Part shown: positions 24,058-34,123 of the stretch, piece by piece
How the letters are laid out: each line of letters starts with the position of its first letter
Position numbering within the stretch: position 1 is the stretch's first letter
Assembly: GCF_020529025.1 (NCBI RefSeq)
Contig: NZ_JACNMM010000010.1
Location: forward strand, 1-64,000
DNA: 64,000 nt
Origin: Oceaniglobus trochenteri
Lineage (GTDB): Bacteria > Pseudomonadota > Alphaproteobacteria > Rhodobacterales > Rhodobacteraceae
Direction: 5' to 3'
Position numbers and translations under genes: made by a program
Notes under the pieces: model-generated
Databases searched by the model: none
What the model was told of the DNA's origin: nothing
What the model saw: the letters and a program-made list of their open reading frames with translations, nothing else

Positions 24058-24717
24058 CTAGGCGCCGCCGTCGATCAGCGTCAGACGGGGTTTGCCCCGC
24101 TGGCGCGCACCCTTCACGGTATCGATCACGGTGGGCGGGTTGGTGGTATCCTGGCCGGCCGGTCGGTCGCCATAGCCGATCAGCGTGCGGCGATTGTCCG
24201 ACGAGATGGTGAAACGGTGGGGCGCGCCGATCATCGGGGCGCTGGCCGAAAGGCACCCCAGCGCGCGCGTCACCTGTCCGGCATCGTCGCGCAGCGGCAA
24301 AAGCAGCATCCGCGCCGCCATCCGCCCCTTCGTCACCTTGCCCGGTCCGGCCAGCCACAGATCGACGCGGGCCGGTTCGCTGAAGACGCATTCCACCGCA
24401 TCGGCGAGGGCCGTCCGCGCACCCGGCAGGAAGAAGCACGACAGGGGCATGCCGCGCACCTCCATGCCCATCAGGTCGGACAGGTGGTTTCCGGCAAGGC
24501 GGATGCGCGCGATGCCCGGCGCGATACGTTCGATCAGGAAGGTGCGATCCAGCGCGCCGACAATGCCGCGGGGGTCGATCTCGGCGCGGCGCGGCATCAA
24601 CCGCCCGTCACAGAGGCTTTGCCAATAGGCCTCGACCTCGCCGAAACAATCCGACTCGACCGGCTTGCGCTGGAACATGGAAACCACGCGGCCCATGGGT
24701 GTTTCGCTCTGCTGCAT
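24058..24717 (-). CDS. PAS-domain (PAS_5 type) protein
   Basis: 219 residues from ATG 24717 (MQQSETPMGRVVSMFQRK); upstream in-frame sequence to 24840 lacks coding character. The central part (FGEVEAYWQSLCDGRLMPRRAEIDP, ALDRTFLIERIAPGIARIRLAGNHLSDLMGMEVRGMPLSCFF) matches the small alphaproteobacterial PAS_5 family, single-domain cytoplasmic proteins of unknown role. No output domain follows; the C-terminus is basic and disordered. It is convergent with the DAHP synthase, with 18 bases between. Confidence 0.75.
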   Translation of the reverse strand: MQQSETPMGRVVSMFQRKPVESDCFGEVEAYWQSLCDGRLMPRRAEIDPRGIVGALDRTFLIERIAPGIARIRLAGNHLSDLMGMEVRGMPLSCFFLPGARTALADAVECVFSEPARVDLWLAGPGKVTKGRMAARMLLLPLRDDAGQVTRALGCLSASAPMIGAPHRFTISSDNRRTLIGYGDRPAGQDTTNPPTVIDTVKGARQRGKPRLTLIDGGA

Positions 24718-24864
24718 CTCTTTCCACCTCACGCTCACCTTTGTGTCCGCCAGAAGGTGCACCCCCCGGTGCCGTTTTCCGCTGGACCAATCATGTCCCC
24801 CATGTGTCTTATAGCAGCCAAGCTGCCTTAAAGCTGTCACATTTTCGCCAAAAGGTTAACACGC

Positions 24865-25758
24865 ATGCCCAATTCGATGACCGGTTTCGCCGCGGCCCAG
24901 GGGGCCTTCTCCGATTGGTCCTGGTCATGGGACATTCGCAGCGTCAACGGCAGGGGCCTGGATCTGCGCTTGCGGGTGCCCGACTGGATCGAGGGGCTGG
25001 AGACTGAAATCCGCCCGTTGCTTCAAGGGGCTGTGGCGCGGGGCAATGTCACCCTGTCGCTGCGGGTCGTGCGGGCGGGGCAGGCGGCCGGCGTTCGGAT
25101 CGACGCCGAGGCCCTGGCCCGCACCCTGGATCAGATCGCCGCCGTGGAAGAGGCGGCGATGGCGCGGGGTGTCAACATTGTGGCACCCAGCGCCACCGAC
25201 ATCCTGTCACAACGTGGCATTCTGGAGGCGCCCAGCAGCGAGGCCGAGGATACCGCCCCCCTGCGCAAGGCGCTTGTCGCCGATTTCCCGGCGCTGCTGG
25301 CCGATTTCAACGCCATGCGCGCCCGCGAGGGGGCCGCGCTGCATGGCGTTTTGACGGCACAGATCGATCAGATCGCCGACCTGACGCAAGAGGCCGGAGC
25401 GCTTGGCGCCGAACGCGCCGACAGGATGGCGGCCCAACTGCGCGAAAACCTGGCGCGGGTTCTGGACAACAGCCAGGGCGCCGACTCCGACCGCGTGGCG
25501 CAGGAACTGGCTCTGATTGCCGTAAAGGCCGACATCACCGAAGAACTTGACCGGCTGCGCGCCCATGTCGAGGCCGCGCGCGAGCTTCTGGCCGACGATG
25601 GTCCAGTGGGGCGAAAGCTGGATTTCCTGACGCAGGAATTCAACCGCGAGGCGAATACCCTCTGCTCGAAATCTCAGCATCCTGGGCTGACACGGGTTGG
25701 CCTTGCCCTGAAAACCACGATAGACCAGATGCGTGAACAGGTTCAGAACGTGGAGTAA
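24865..25758 (+). CDS. yicC: YicC family endoribonuclease
   Basis: A 297-residue YicC/YloC protein. The N-terminal hallmark [15 protein letters not shown] and [16 protein letters not shown] are followed by a long helical middle and the C-terminal DUF1732-type signature ([43 protein letters not shown]). E. coli YicC is an endoribonuclease affecting small-RNA stability. The gene is directly before gmk, a common order in proteobacteria, with 4 bases to the chosen gmk start. Confidence 0.93.
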   Translation: MPNSMTGFAAAQGAFSDWSWSWDIRSVNGRGLDLRLRVPDWIEGLETEIRPLLQGAVARGNVTLSLRVVRAGQAAGVRIDAEALARTLDQIAAVEEAAMARGVNIVAPSATDILSQRGILEAPSSEAEDTAPLRKALVADFPALLADFNAMRAREGAALHGVLTAQIDQIADLTQEAGALGAERADRMAAQLRENLARVLDNSQGADSDRVAQELALIAVKADITEELDRLRAHVEAARELLADDGPVGRKLDFLTQEFNREANTLCSKSQHPGLTRVGLALKTTIDQMREQVQNVE

Positions 25759-25762
25759 CCCA

Positions 25763-26401
25763 TTGGCGCGACGCGGCCTTCTTATCATCTTGTCTTCGCC
25801 TTCGGGGGCGGGGAAATCGACCTTGGCCAAGCGGCTGATGGCCTGGGACCCCAGCCTGCGGTTCTCGGTCTCAGCCACCACGCGCCAGCCCCGCGAGGGC
25901 GAAGTTGACGGCAAGGATTACTATTTCGTCAGCGAAGAGGCGTTCAAATCCCAGGTCAAGCAGGACGAGATGCTGGAACACGCGCAGGTTTTCGGAAACT
26001 ACTACGGATCGCCCAAGGGCCCAGTCGAGGCGGCAATCAACGACGGGCGCGACGTTCTGTTCGATATCGATTGGCAGGGCGCCCAGCAGATCGAGAATTC
26101 GGCGCTGGAAAAGCACGTTCTGTCGATCTTCATCCTGCCGCCCACGATTTCCGAACTGCGCCGCCGGCTGGTGTCGCGCGGGCAGGACGATGCCGAAACC
26201 ATCGCCCGACGGATGCTGAAATGCTGGGACGAGATCAGCCATTGGGGCGGCTATGACTATGTGCTGGTCAACGATGACCTGTTCGAAACCGAAGCCCGCC
26301 TGAAAACCATCATCACCGCCGAACGGCTTCGCCGCACTCAGCAGCCCGACCTGCTGGATCATGTGCGCGGGCTTCAGGATGAATTCGAGGAGGTATCATG
26401 A
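25763..26401 (+). CDS. gmk: Guanylate kinase
   Basis: A 212-residue enzyme phosphorylating GMP to GDP with ATP. The P-loop is [10 protein letters not shown]; the GMP-binding segment [23 protein letters not shown] and the lid [14 protein letters not shown] are present. The start is taken as TTG 25763 ([13 protein letters not shown]) because GTGGAG lies 7 bases upstream and the length then matches the family. A GTG at 25733 would overlap yicC by 26 bases and add 10 atypical residues. The stop overlaps the next gene by 4 bases. Confidence 0.93.
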   Translation: MARRGLLIILSSPSGAGKSTLAKRLMAWDPSLRFSVSATTRQPREGEVDGKDYYFVSEEAFKSQVKQDEMLEHAQVFGNYYGSPKGPVEAAINDGRDVLFDIDWQGAQQIENSALEKHVLSIFILPPTISELRRRLVSRGQDDAETIARRMLKCWDEISHWGGYDYVLVNDDLFETEARLKTIITAERLRRTQQPDLLDHVRGLQDEFEEVS

Positions 26402-26919
26402 CCCTATACGCACTGGACGGGCAGGCGCCCGAGATTGCCGCCGATGCCTGGATCGCACCCGATGCCAACGTGATCGGCAAGATCAGGGTGCTGGGCCAGG
26501 GCTCGGTCTGGTTCGGCTGCACGCTGCGTGGCGACAACGAATGGATCGAGGTCGGGCAGGGCAGCAACGTGCAGGAAAACTGCGTGCTGCACACCGACAT
26601 GGGCTTTCCCCTGACCATCGGCACCGATTGCACCGTGGGCCACAAGGCGATGCTGCACGGCTGCACCATCGGGGATGGCACGCTGATCGGCATGGGGGCG
26701 ACCATCCTGAACGGTGCCGTGATCGGCAAGGGCTGTCTGATCGGGGCGGGTGCGCTGATCACCGAGGGCAAGAAAATTCCCGATGGCAGCCTCGTGATGG
26801 GGGCGCCCGGCCGCGTGGTGCGCGAATTGGACGATGCGGCGCAGAAGGCGCTTCTCGGCTCGGCCGAGGCCTATCGCGTCAACGCCCGCCGATTTGCCAC
26901 GGGGCTTGCGCCGGTCTAG
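26398..26919 (+). CDS. Gamma-carbonic anhydrase family (YrdA/PaaY-like) left-handed beta-helix protein
   Basis: A 173-residue hexapeptide-repeat protein. Three zinc-ligand His are in place: His65 (NCVLHTDMG), His82 and His87 ([10 protein letters not shown]). The turn repeats run [21 protein letters not shown] through [20 protein letters not shown], with a helical C-terminus. Homologues are trimeric; some hydrate CO2 but many lack measurable activity. It is coupled to gmk by ATGA overlap. Confidence 0.9.
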   Translation: MTLYALDGQAPEIAADAWIAPDANVIGKIRVLGQGSVWFGCTLRGDNEWIEVGQGSNVQENCVLHTDMGFPLTIGTDCTVGHKAMLHGCTIGDGTLIGMGATILNGAVIGKGCLIGAGALITEGKKIPDGSLVMGAPGRVVRELDDAAQKALLGSAEAYRVNARRFATGLAPV

Positions 26920-26932
26920 CGTGCGGTGGGCG

Positions 26933-27301
26933 TCAACTCAGGTCCGCAGGGCTCAGCACCCCGAAATCAAGCCCCGGAAAGGTGGCGCGCACTTCGCGGC
27001 AGACAAGTTCGGGGTTGGGCAGGTTCGTATCGAAAATCCGCTGGGCGTTCTGGAAGTTGTGCAGGTAAAGAAGCTCGGCCAGGTCCATGCAATCGAACAG
27101 GGGCGTCATGGCAAGCGACAGGACGATATCGGGATGACGCCGGTTCAGGAGGTATCGCGGAACATCGAAGATCTGGCAGATCTTGACCGGTGGCTTGCTG
27201 GGCAGACGGGCCTGGGCCAGATGCAGATAGACAGGGTCGCCCACGAACAGGCAGGCCCGCACATCATTCAGATGGGTGACGGGTGCGGGACGGCTGGCCA
27301 T
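26933..27301 (-). CDS. Hypothetical protein upstream of the pho operon
   Basis: A minus-strand frame of about 122 residues (MASRPAPVTHLNDVRACLF from ATG 27301; ATGs at 27310 and 27319 or a GTG at 27328 are alternatives). It has normal composition with hydrophobic patches (ACLFVGDPVYLHLAQ, KICQIFDVPRYLLNRRHPDIVLSLAMTPLFDCMDLAELLYLH) and no signal peptide. It converges on the carbonic anhydrase gene 13 bases away and is divergent from phoR. I do not recognise a family. Codon use fits a real gene. Confidence 0.6.
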   Translation of the reverse strand: MASRPAPVTHLNDVRACLFVGDPVYLHLAQARLPSKPPVKICQIFDVPRYLLNRRHPDIVLSLAMTPLFDCMDLAELLYLHNFQNAQRIFDTNLPNPELVCREVRATFPGLDFGVLSPADLS

Positions 27302-27517
27302 ACATGTCATCTTGGGCATTCTGGTCACGCTGTTGTTCTTGGTCCTGCATTTTCGTTCGTTCCGGTTCTTCCGGGGCGGGCCCGTTCCAAAAGTTTTTAT
27401 CTATCATGAGGCTACACCGGAAACTCCAGCCTAGGCGAAAGATTTCCGGAATGCCATGGACCAACCAGCAAGGATTCGCCACCCCCGGCCCGAAAACAAC
27501 GCAGATCCAGGACCATA

Positions 27518-28564
27518 ATGGACAACAATGATATCCAGATCGTTCTGGACGCGCTTCAACTTCCGGCTTTCCTTGTCGATCACGAGGAACGGATCACCGT
27601 CAGCAATGCACCCGCGCGCCGGCTTCTGGGCGGTGCCCTGCGCGGCGGGCATTACGCCGCCGTCCTGCGCCAGCCCCAGATCCTTGAGGCGATCGAAACG
27701 GTGATCGCCGGTGGCGGCCCGGCGCGGGCCAGTTTCGCCACCTCGTCCGGTGCGCGCGAAACCATCTGGATGGCCAGTGCCGCAGCCTTGTCTGCGGGCG
27801 GGCGACAGGGCGTTCTCGTCAGCCTCGAAGATACCACCGAGATGCTGGAGGCCGGGCAGATGCGGCGCGATTTCGTGGCCAACGTCAGCCACGAACTGCG
27901 CACGCCGCTGACCGCGCTGATCGGTTTCATCGATACCCTGCGCGGCGCTGCCCGCGACGATGCGGCAGCACGCGATCGTTTCCTGTCGATCATGGAGCGC
28001 GAGGCCAACCGCATGAACCGGCTGGTCAAGGATCTTCTGTCGCTGTCGCGCGTGGAAAGCGAAGAGCGCATGCGCCCGACCGGCAGGCTGGACATGGGCG
28101 AGCTGCTGCGCTCGGTCATCCAGTCGCTGACGCCGCTTGTGGGCGATCACGGCCAGCGGATCGAACTGACCGGCGCCGATGACCTGCCGGCAATCAGCGG
28201 CGATGGCGACCAGTTGCGCCAGGTTTTCACCAACCTGATCGAGAATGCCGCGAAATACGGCGCCCGCGACGAAACCGTGACCGTGGCGGTGCAGGTTCTG
28301 GCGCGCGATCCATCGTTGCGCTGTGCGGCCCTTCAGATCGACGTGGTGGACCGGGGCGAGGGGATCGACCCGATCCACCTGCCGCGCCTGACCGAACGCT
28401 TCTATCGCATCGACGATCACCGGTCGCGTGAAAAGGGCGGCACGGGGCTGGGTCTGGCCATCGTCAAGCATATCGTCAACCGCCATCGCGGGCGCCTGCG
28501 CATTTCCAGCACGCCGGGCGAAGGCAGCCGGTTTTCGGTTCTTCTGCCGCTTGCCGGGGACTGA
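27518..28564 (+). CDS. phoR: Phosphate regulon sensor histidine kinase PhoR
   Basis: A 348-residue kinase. An N-terminal PAS-like domain (LQLPAFLVDHEERITVSNAPARRLLG) is followed by the H-box FVANVSHELRTPLT with phosphoacceptor His125, N-box NLIENAAKYG, G1 DRGEGI and G2 GGTGLGLAIVKH. Unlike enterobacterial PhoR it has no N-terminal membrane spans, as in many alphaproteobacterial PhoR proteins, so sensing probably goes through PstSCAB-PhoU. It lies immediately before pstS, and its partner phoB is the last gene of the cluster. Confidence 0.9.
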   Translation: MDNNDIQIVLDALQLPAFLVDHEERITVSNAPARRLLGGALRGGHYAAVLRQPQILEAIETVIAGGGPARASFATSSGARETIWMASAAALSAGGRQGVLVSLEDTTEMLEAGQMRRDFVANVSHELRTPLTALIGFIDTLRGAARDDAAARDRFLSIMEREANRMNRLVKDLLSLSRVESEERMRPTGRLDMGELLRSVIQSLTPLVGDHGQRIELTGADDLPAISGDGDQLRQVFTNLIENAAKYGARDETVTVAVQVLARDPSLRCAALQIDVVDRGEGIDPIHLPRLTERFYRIDDHRSREKGGTGLGLAIVKHIVNRHRGRLRISSTPGEGSRFSVLLPLAGD

Positions 28565-28571
28565 CCGCGCA

Positions 28572-28600
28572 TTGTCATGAACCTGTTACGTTTCTGTCGC
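28572..28600 (+). promoter_or_regulatory. Pho box (PhoB-binding site) before pstS
   Basis: Three 7-base direct repeats with 4-base spacers: TTGTCAT, CTGTTAC and CTGTCGC at 28572, 28583 and 28594. The 11-base period matches tandem PhoB half-sites (CTGTCAT-N4). It lies just after phoR and 78 bases before the pstS start. Confidence 0.85.
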
Positions 28601-28677
28601 AAAAGCTTGGCATGGCCGCTCTAGATGCGGGGCCAAGGCCGCAACGGTGCGGCCTCTACGACAAACAGGAGCTTTGC

Positions 28678-29715
28678 ATGTCCCTCGTGAAACTGTCCGT
28701 TTCCGCCCTGGCCGTCGCGGCCGCATCGGCCACCGCCGCCGCCGCCCGTGACCAGGTGCAGGTTGCCGGATCGTCCACCGTTCTGCCCTATGCCGCCATC
28801 GTCGCCGAAGCCTTTGGCGAGAACTTCGATTTTCCGACCCCGGTGGTTGAATCGGGCGGATCGTCGGCGGGCCTGAAGAAATTCTGCGAAGGCCTGGGCG
28901 AAAACACCATCGACATCGCCAACGCCAGCCGCCAGATCCGCGAGAAAGAGATCAAGGCCTGCGCCGAGAACGGCGTGACCGACATCATCGAGGTGCGCAT
29001 CGGCTATGACGGCATCGTCTTCGCCAGCGACATCAACGGCAACTCCTTCGCCTTCACCCCCGAAGACTGGTACAAGGCGCTGGCCGCCGAACACTATGTC
29101 GACGGCGCGCTGGTGAAGAACGAACTCACCACCTGGGACCAGGTGAACCCCGATCTGCCCGCCCAGCCGATCCAGGCCTTCATCCCCGGCACCAAGCACG
29201 GCACCCGCGAAGTGTTCGAGGAAAAGGTGATCCTGCAGGGCTGTGAAGACGGCGGTTACATGCAGGCGATGCTGGACGGCGGCGTCGATGAGGACATGGC
29301 CGAGGAAAAATGCATGGCCATCCGCACCGACGGGCGTTCGGTCGACATCGACGGCGATTACACCGAAACCCTGGCCCGCATCGAAAGCAACAAGGACGGC
29401 ATCGGCGTCTTTGGCCTGTCGTTCTACGAGAACAACACCGACAAGCTGCAGGTTGCCACGATGACCGGTGTCGTTCCCTCGACCGAGACGATCTCGACCG
29501 GCGAATACCCCGTGTCGCGCCCGCTGTTCTTCTACGTAAAGAAGGCCCACATCGGCGTGATCCCCGGCCTGAAGGAATACGCCGAATTCTTCGTGGCGGA
29601 CGAGATCGCCGGCCCGGACGGCCCGCTTGCCGAATACGGCCTGGTGGCCGACCCCGATCTGGCCACCACCCAGGCCACCATCGCGGACGAAAACGTCATG
29701 AACGGCGGAAGCTGA
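28678..29715 (+). CDS. pstS: Phosphate ABC transporter substrate-binding protein PstS
   Basis: 345 residues from ATG 28678, preceded by CAGGAG. The signal peptide MSLVKLSVSALAVAAASATAAAA is cleaved before RDQVQVAGSSTVLPY. Phosphate-binding features follow: GSSTVLPYAAIVAEAFGE, ESGGSSAGLKKFCEG, DIANASRQIREKE and IPGTKHGTREVF. It captures inorganic phosphate in the periplasm for PstCAB. A hairpin at 29731-29759 separates it from pstC. Confidence 0.94.
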   Translation: MSLVKLSVSALAVAAASATAAAARDQVQVAGSSTVLPYAAIVAEAFGENFDFPTPVVESGGSSAGLKKFCEGLGENTIDIANASRQIREKEIKACAENGVTDIIEVRIGYDGIVFASDINGNSFAFTPEDWYKALAAEHYVDGALVKNELTTWDQVNPDLPAQPIQAFIPGTKHGTREVFEEKVILQGCEDGGYMQAMLDGGVDEDMAEEKCMAIRTDGRSVDIDGDYTETLARIESNKDGIGVFGLSFYENNTDKLQVATMTGVVPSTETISTGEYPVSRPLFFYVKKAHIGVIPGLKEYAEFFVADEIAGPDGPLAEYGLVADPDLATTQATIADENVMNGGS

Positions 29716-29730
29716 AACTGACTGCCGAAC

Positions 29731-29759
29731 GGGGCAGGGTGCATGTTGCGCCCTGTCCC
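29731..29759 (+). terminator. Intercistronic hairpin between pstS and pstC
   Basis: GGGGCAGGG and CCCTGTCCC form a 9-bp stem with one G-U pair around 11 bases, 16 bases after the pstS stop. No T-run follows. It probably protects pstS mRNA and lowers expression of the downstream genes. Confidence 0.55.
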
Positions 29760-29783
29760 ACCTTGTGATTTCCGGGGGATTTC

Positions 29784-31244
29784 ATGCCGTTGATCTGGCT
29801 TCTTGCCCTGCTTGCCGCATTGTCGGCGGCTGGTTTCGTTATGGGGCGGCGGCGCGCCGTGCTGTCATCGGGTGGCGATGTGCGCCGCTTGCATTCCTTG
29901 CCCAACTATTATGGTTTCAACGTAGGGCTGGCGGTGATCGTGCCGTCGCTTTTGGTTCTTTTTTGTTGGCTTCTGGTGCAACCCCTGGTCATCGAGGCCC
30001 GCGTCGCAGCACAGCTTTCCCCCGAGGCGCTGAGCCAGGCCAGCGACCCCGCACTGGTCATGAGCGACGTGCGCCGCCTGGCCGAAGGTCTGGACGTGGC
30101 CATCGCCGAGGGCGCGATGAGCGGGGATGACATGCGCAACCTCGAGGCCGATGGCGGCAACATCCGCGCGGCCCTGGGGGCCGTGGGTGTCGCGCTGGGG
30201 TCAGAGGTTGAACCTTCGGTGCTGGTGGCGGCGCAATCCTATATCGCGCAGGTGCGCACCGGGAACATGGTTCGCAATGTCACGGTCATCCTGCTGGCCC
30301 TGGCCGGGTTCCTTTGGGCCATGCGCCTGACGGCCCCCGGTTTTCGCGCCCGCGGCGCGGTGGAACGGGCGGTTCTGGCGCTGTTGATCGCGGCCGCCTC
30401 GATCGCCATCCTGACGACGGCGGGCATCGTGCTGTCGATGCTGTTTGAATCCATCAACTTCTTTCGCCAGTATCCGATCTCCGATTTCTTCTTCGGCACC
30501 ACCTGGTCGCCCAACTTCCGCGGAAACTCGGACCTCGGGATCCTGCCGTTGCTCTGGGGTACGCTTTACATCAGCTTCATTGCGCTTCTGGTGGCGGTGC
30601 CGGTGGGGTTGTTCTCGGCGATCTACCTTTCGGAATATGCCGGGCCGAAAGTGCGCGGTGTCGCCAAGCCCCTGATCGAGGTTCTGGCCGGCATCCCCAC
30701 CATCGTCTACGGGCTGTTCGCGCTGATCACAGTCGGCCCGCTGCTGCGCGATCACTTTGCCCAACCCCTGGGGCTTGGCGAAAGCGGTTCCTCGGTCATG
30801 ACGGCGGGGCTGGTCATGGGGATCATGCTTATTCCCTTCGTCAGTTCGTTGTCGGACGACATCATCAACGCCGTGCCGCAATCCATGCGCGACGGCAGCC
30901 TTGGGCTGGGCGCGACGAAATCGGAAACCATACGCCAGGTTGTCGTTCCCGCCGCGCTGCCCGGGATCGTTGGCGCCGTCCTTCTGGCCGCATCCCGCGC
31001 CATTGGCGAGACGATGATCGTGGTGCTGGGGGCAGGGGCGGCGGCCAAGCTTGACCTGAACCCCTTCGAGGCAATGACGACCGTGACCGTCAAGATCGTC
31101 AGCCAGTTGACCGGCGATACCGATTTCGCCGCGCCCGAAACCCTCGTGGCCTTTGCCCTTGGCCTTACACTTTTCGTCATCACCCTGGGGCTGAACGTCA
31201 TCGCCCTGGTGATCGTGCGCAAATACCGGGAGCAGTACGAATGA
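29784..31244 (+). CDS. pstC: Phosphate ABC transporter permease PstC
   Basis: A 486-residue permease, longer than E. coli PstC (~319) because of an N-terminal extension of about 190 residues. The extension has two or three membrane segments and a soluble loop, as in the alphaproteobacterial PstC subfamily (DUF3708-type). The core carries GLFSAIYLSEYAGPKVRGVAKPLIEVLAGIPTIVYGLFAL and the coupling loop SMRDGSLGLGATKSETIRQVVVPAALPGIVGA. It overlaps pstA by 4 bases. Confidence 0.92.
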   Translation: MPLIWLLALLAALSAAGFVMGRRRAVLSSGGDVRRLHSLPNYYGFNVGLAVIVPSLLVLFCWLLVQPLVIEARVAAQLSPEALSQASDPALVMSDVRRLAEGLDVAIAEGAMSGDDMRNLEADGGNIRAALGAVGVALGSEVEPSVLVAAQSYIAQVRTGNMVRNVTVILLALAGFLWAMRLTAPGFRARGAVERAVLALLIAAASIAILTTAGIVLSMLFESINFFRQYPISDFFFGTTWSPNFRGNSDLGILPLLWGTLYISFIALLVAVPVGLFSAIYLSEYAGPKVRGVAKPLIEVLAGIPTIVYGLFALITVGPLLRDHFAQPLGLGESGSSVMTAGLVMGIMLIPFVSSLSDDIINAVPQSMRDGSLGLGATKSETIRQVVVPAALPGIVGAVLLAASRAIGETMIVVLGAGAAAKLDLNPFEAMTTVTVKIVSQLTGDTDFAAPETLVAFALGLTLFVITLGLNVIALVIVRKYREQYE

Positions 31245-32587
31245 GCGATATTTCCGCAATCCCCGCCGCCGCCCCGCATTCGTCGCTGCACCGTCAAAGC
31301 GCGCGCACGAAAAAACGCAACGCCGCCGAGAAGCGGTTTCAGGTTTACGGCATGATGGCTGTGGGCTTTGGGCTGCTGGCGCTGGTGGTCCTGCTGGCGT
31401 CGATCCTGGGCAACGGGCTGTCTTCGTTCCGCCAGACCCATGTCGTGCTGCCCGTCGAACTGTCCGAGGCCAGGCTGGACAAGTCCGGCGAACGTGACAT
31501 CGAGGCGATCAAGAAGGTTTCGACCTTCGGCTATGCGCCGTTGATCAAGGACGCGCTGGCCCGCGGGATGGAAGAGAGCGGCATCGCCATCGAAGGGCTG
31601 GATGAAAAAGACGCGGGCGAGATCATCAGCAAGGAGGCGCCCGCGCAGATCCGCGATTTCGTGATCGCCAACCCCGACCTGATCGGCACCACGCAGGAAT
31701 TCCGCCTGCTGGCGAACGGACGGATCGATGGCTATTTCAAGGGCCGCGTCAGCATGGAAAGCGCCGCGCTGGACAGCAATGTCAGCCCCGCGCAGTTGCA
31801 ACTGGCCGAGGCGCTGAAAGAGGCGGGGCTTCTGACCACCGGCTTCAACCGCGATTTCATCACCGCGCCCGACGCCAGCGATCAGCGCCCCGAGGCGGCC
31901 GGTCTTGGTGTCGCGATCCTGGGCTCGCTTTACATGATGCTGGTGGTTCTGGTGCTGGCCCTGCCCATCGGCGTGGCCGCCAGCATCTATCTTGAGGAAT
32001 TCGCGCCGAAAAACCGCTGGACCGACCTGATCGAGGTGAACATCTCGAACCTCGCCGCCGTGCCCTCCATCGTCTTCGGCATCCTCGGCCTTGCCATCTT
32101 CATCAACTTCGCCGGCCTGCCGCAATCAGCCCCCATCGTCGGCGGCCTTGTCCTGACGCTGATGACATTGCCCACCATCATCATCGCCACCCGCGCCAGC
32201 CTGAAATCGGTGCCCCCCAGCATCCGCGACGCGGCGCTTGGCGTGGGGGCCAGCAAGATGCAGGCGGTGTTCCACCATGTCCTGCCGCTGGCGGCACCCG
32301 GCATCCTGACCGGCACCATCATCGGGCTGGCCCAGGCCCTGGGGGAGACCGCGCCCCTGCTGCTGATCGGAATGGTGGCCTTCGTCAAGGAATTCCCCGG
32401 CGCGCCGCCCGAAGGCTTCTTTGATCCTGCCAGTGCGCTGCCGGTGCAGATCTACAACTGGACCCAGCGGGCCGATCCGGCCTTTGTCGAACGCGCATCG
32501 GGGGCCATCATCGTGCTTCTGGTCTTTCTTGTGGTGATGAACACCATCGCCGTGATCCTGCGCCGCCGGTTCGAGCGGCGCTGGTAA
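31241..32587 (+). CDS. pstA: Phosphate ABC transporter permease PstA
   Basis: A 448-residue permease with an N-terminal DUF3333-type extension (one membrane span near 30-50, then a soluble region to ~210) and a C-terminal PstA core. Core features are [42 protein letters not shown] and the coupling loop [29 protein letters not shown]. Paired with PstC it forms the membrane channel; both carry extensions, suggesting these interact. Confidence 0.92.
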   Translation: MSDISAIPAAAPHSSLHRQSARTKKRNAAEKRFQVYGMMAVGFGLLALVVLLASILGNGLSSFRQTHVVLPVELSEARLDKSGERDIEAIKKVSTFGYAPLIKDALARGMEESGIAIEGLDEKDAGEIISKEAPAQIRDFVIANPDLIGTTQEFRLLANGRIDGYFKGRVSMESAALDSNVSPAQLQLAEALKEAGLLTTGFNRDFITAPDASDQRPEAAGLGVAILGSLYMMLVVLVLALPIGVAASIYLEEFAPKNRWTDLIEVNISNLAAVPSIVFGILGLAIFINFAGLPQSAPIVGGLVLTLMTLPTIIIATRASLKSVPPSIRDAALGVGASKMQAVFHHVLPLAAPGILTGTIIGLAQALGETAPLLLIGMVAFVKEFPGAPPEGFFDPASALPVQIYNWTQRADPAFVERASGAIIVLLVFLVVMNTIAVILRRRFERRW

Positions 32588-32598
32588 GGAGAACCGCC

Positions 32599-33393
32599 AT
32601 GAAAGACCATTTTACAGTCGAAAGCGAAATCATGACCGAAACCAAGATCACGGCCCGCAACGTGCAGGTGCATTATGGCGATACCCACGCCATCAAGGAT
32701 GTCAGCGTCGAGATCGCCGACCGCACCGTGACGGCTTTCATCGGGCCGTCGGGCTGTGGCAAATCCACCTTCCTGCGCTGCATCAACCGGATGAACGACA
32801 CCATCGACATCTGCCGCGTCGAGGGCGACATCCTGATCGACGGCGAAGACATCTATGACCGCAAGGTCGATCCGGTGCAACTGCGCGCGAAGGTGGGCAT
32901 GGTGTTTCAAAAGCCCAACCCCTTTCCGAAATCCATCTACGACAACGTGGCCTATGGCCCGCGCATCCACGGCCTGGCCCGCAGCAAGGCCGAACTGGAC
33001 GAGATCGTCGAGAAGTCCCTGCGCCGCGCCGCCATCTGGAACGAGGTGAAGGACAGGCTTTCGGCCCCCGGCACCGGCCTTTCGGGCGGGCAGCAGCAGC
33101 GGCTGTGCATTGCCCGCGCGGTGGCCACCGAGCCCGAGGTTCTGTTGATGGACGAACCCTGCAGCGCGCTTGACCCCATCGCGACCGCCCAGGTCGAAGA
33201 GCTGATCGACGATCTGCGCCGGCAGTTTTCGGTGGTGATCGTCACCCACTCGATGCAGCAGGCCGCCCGCGTCAGCCAGCGCACCGCCTTCTTTCACCTC
33301 GGCAACCTTGTGGAATTCGGGGAAACCAGTCAGATTTTCACCAATCCGCAGGACAGCCGCACCGAAAGCTACATCACCGGACGTATCGGGTAA
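32599..33393 (+). CDS. pstB: Phosphate ABC transporter ATPase PstB
   Basis: A 264-residue ATPase from ATG 32599 with AAGGAG upstream; an internal ATG at 32632 is an alternative. Walker [10 protein letters not shown], PstB-specific [11 protein letters not shown]-loop [19 protein letters not shown], signature [14 protein letters not shown], Walker [14 protein letters not shown] and H-loop VTHSMQQA are all present. It drives phosphate import and, with PhoU, signals to PhoR. Confidence 0.95.
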   Translation: MKDHFTVESEIMTETKITARNVQVHYGDTHAIKDVSVEIADRTVTAFIGPSGCGKSTFLRCINRMNDTIDICRVEGDILIDGEDIYDRKVDPVQLRAKVGMVFQKPNPFPKSIYDNVAYGPRIHGLARSKAELDEIVEKSLRRAAIWNEVKDRLSAPGTGLSGGQQQRLCIARAVATEPEVLLMDEPCSALDPIATAQVEELIDDLRRQFSVVIVTHSMQQAARVSQRTAFFHLGNLVEFGETSQIFTNPQDSRTESYITGRIG

Positions 33394-33405
33394 GGAAACG
33401 ACACG

Positions 33406-34119
33406 ATGACCGAACAACATATCTCGTCCGCCTTCGACCGCGATCTTGAGGGTGTCACCGCGCTGATCATGAAGATGGGCGGCCTTGTCGAGGCGGCGAT
33501 CCTGGACAGCGCCAATTCGCTGGTCGACCGTGACACCGAACTGGCCGCCCGGGTGCGGGCGGGCGACATTGCCATCGACAATCTGGAAACCCGCATCAAC
33601 GAGGAAGCCGCGCGCATCATCGCCCTGCGGTCCCCCGTGGGCAACGATCTGCGCACCGTCCTGAGCGTGATGAAGATCAGCGGCAACCTGGAACGCTGCG
33701 GCGACTACGCCAAGAACCTGGCCAAGCGTACGACGGTTCTGGCCGAGATGCCCCAGGTGGGCAGTTCGTCGCAATCCATCCGGCGCATGGCCCGTGAGGT
33801 TCAGAAGATGCTGAAGGACGTGCTGGATGCCCATATCCAGCTTGACGCCGAACTGGCCGCCGACGTGCGCGACCGCGACCGCGACATCGACCAGATGTAC
33901 AACGCCCTGTTCCGCGAATTCCTGACCCACATGATGGAAGACCCGCGCAACATCACCGCCTGCATGCACCTGCATTTCATCGCCAAGAACATCGAGCGCA
34001 TGGGCGATCACGTGACGGCGGTTGCCGAACAGGTGATCTATCTGGTGACGGGCGCCCTTCCCGAAGAGGACCGCGACAAGCAGGACAGCACCTCGTTCGC
34101 GCGTCAGCCCAAGGCCTGA
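33406..34119 (+). CDS. phoU: Phosphate signalling protein PhoU
   Basis: A 237-residue all-helical protein with two tandem PhoU three-helix bundles. Each bears the metal-binding E/DxxxD pattern (DNLETRINEEAARIIALRSPVGNDLR and DQMYNALFREFLTHMM...HLHFIAKNIERMGDHVTAVAE). PhoU represses the Pho response when phosphate is plentiful by linking PstB to PhoR. The gene is 12 bases after pstB and 4 bases before phoB. Confidence 0.95.
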   Translation: MTEQHISSAFDRDLEGVTALIMKMGGLVEAAILDSANSLVDRDTELAARVRAGDIAIDNLETRINEEAARIIALRSPVGNDLRTVLSVMKISGNLERCGDYAKNLAKRTTVLAEMPQVGSSSQSIRRMAREVQKMLKDVLDAHIQLDAELAADVRDRDRDIDQMYNALFREFLTHMMEDPRNITACMHLHFIAKNIERMGDHVTAVAEQVIYLVTGALPEEDRDKQDSTSFARQPKA

Positions 34120-34123
34120 GCTG

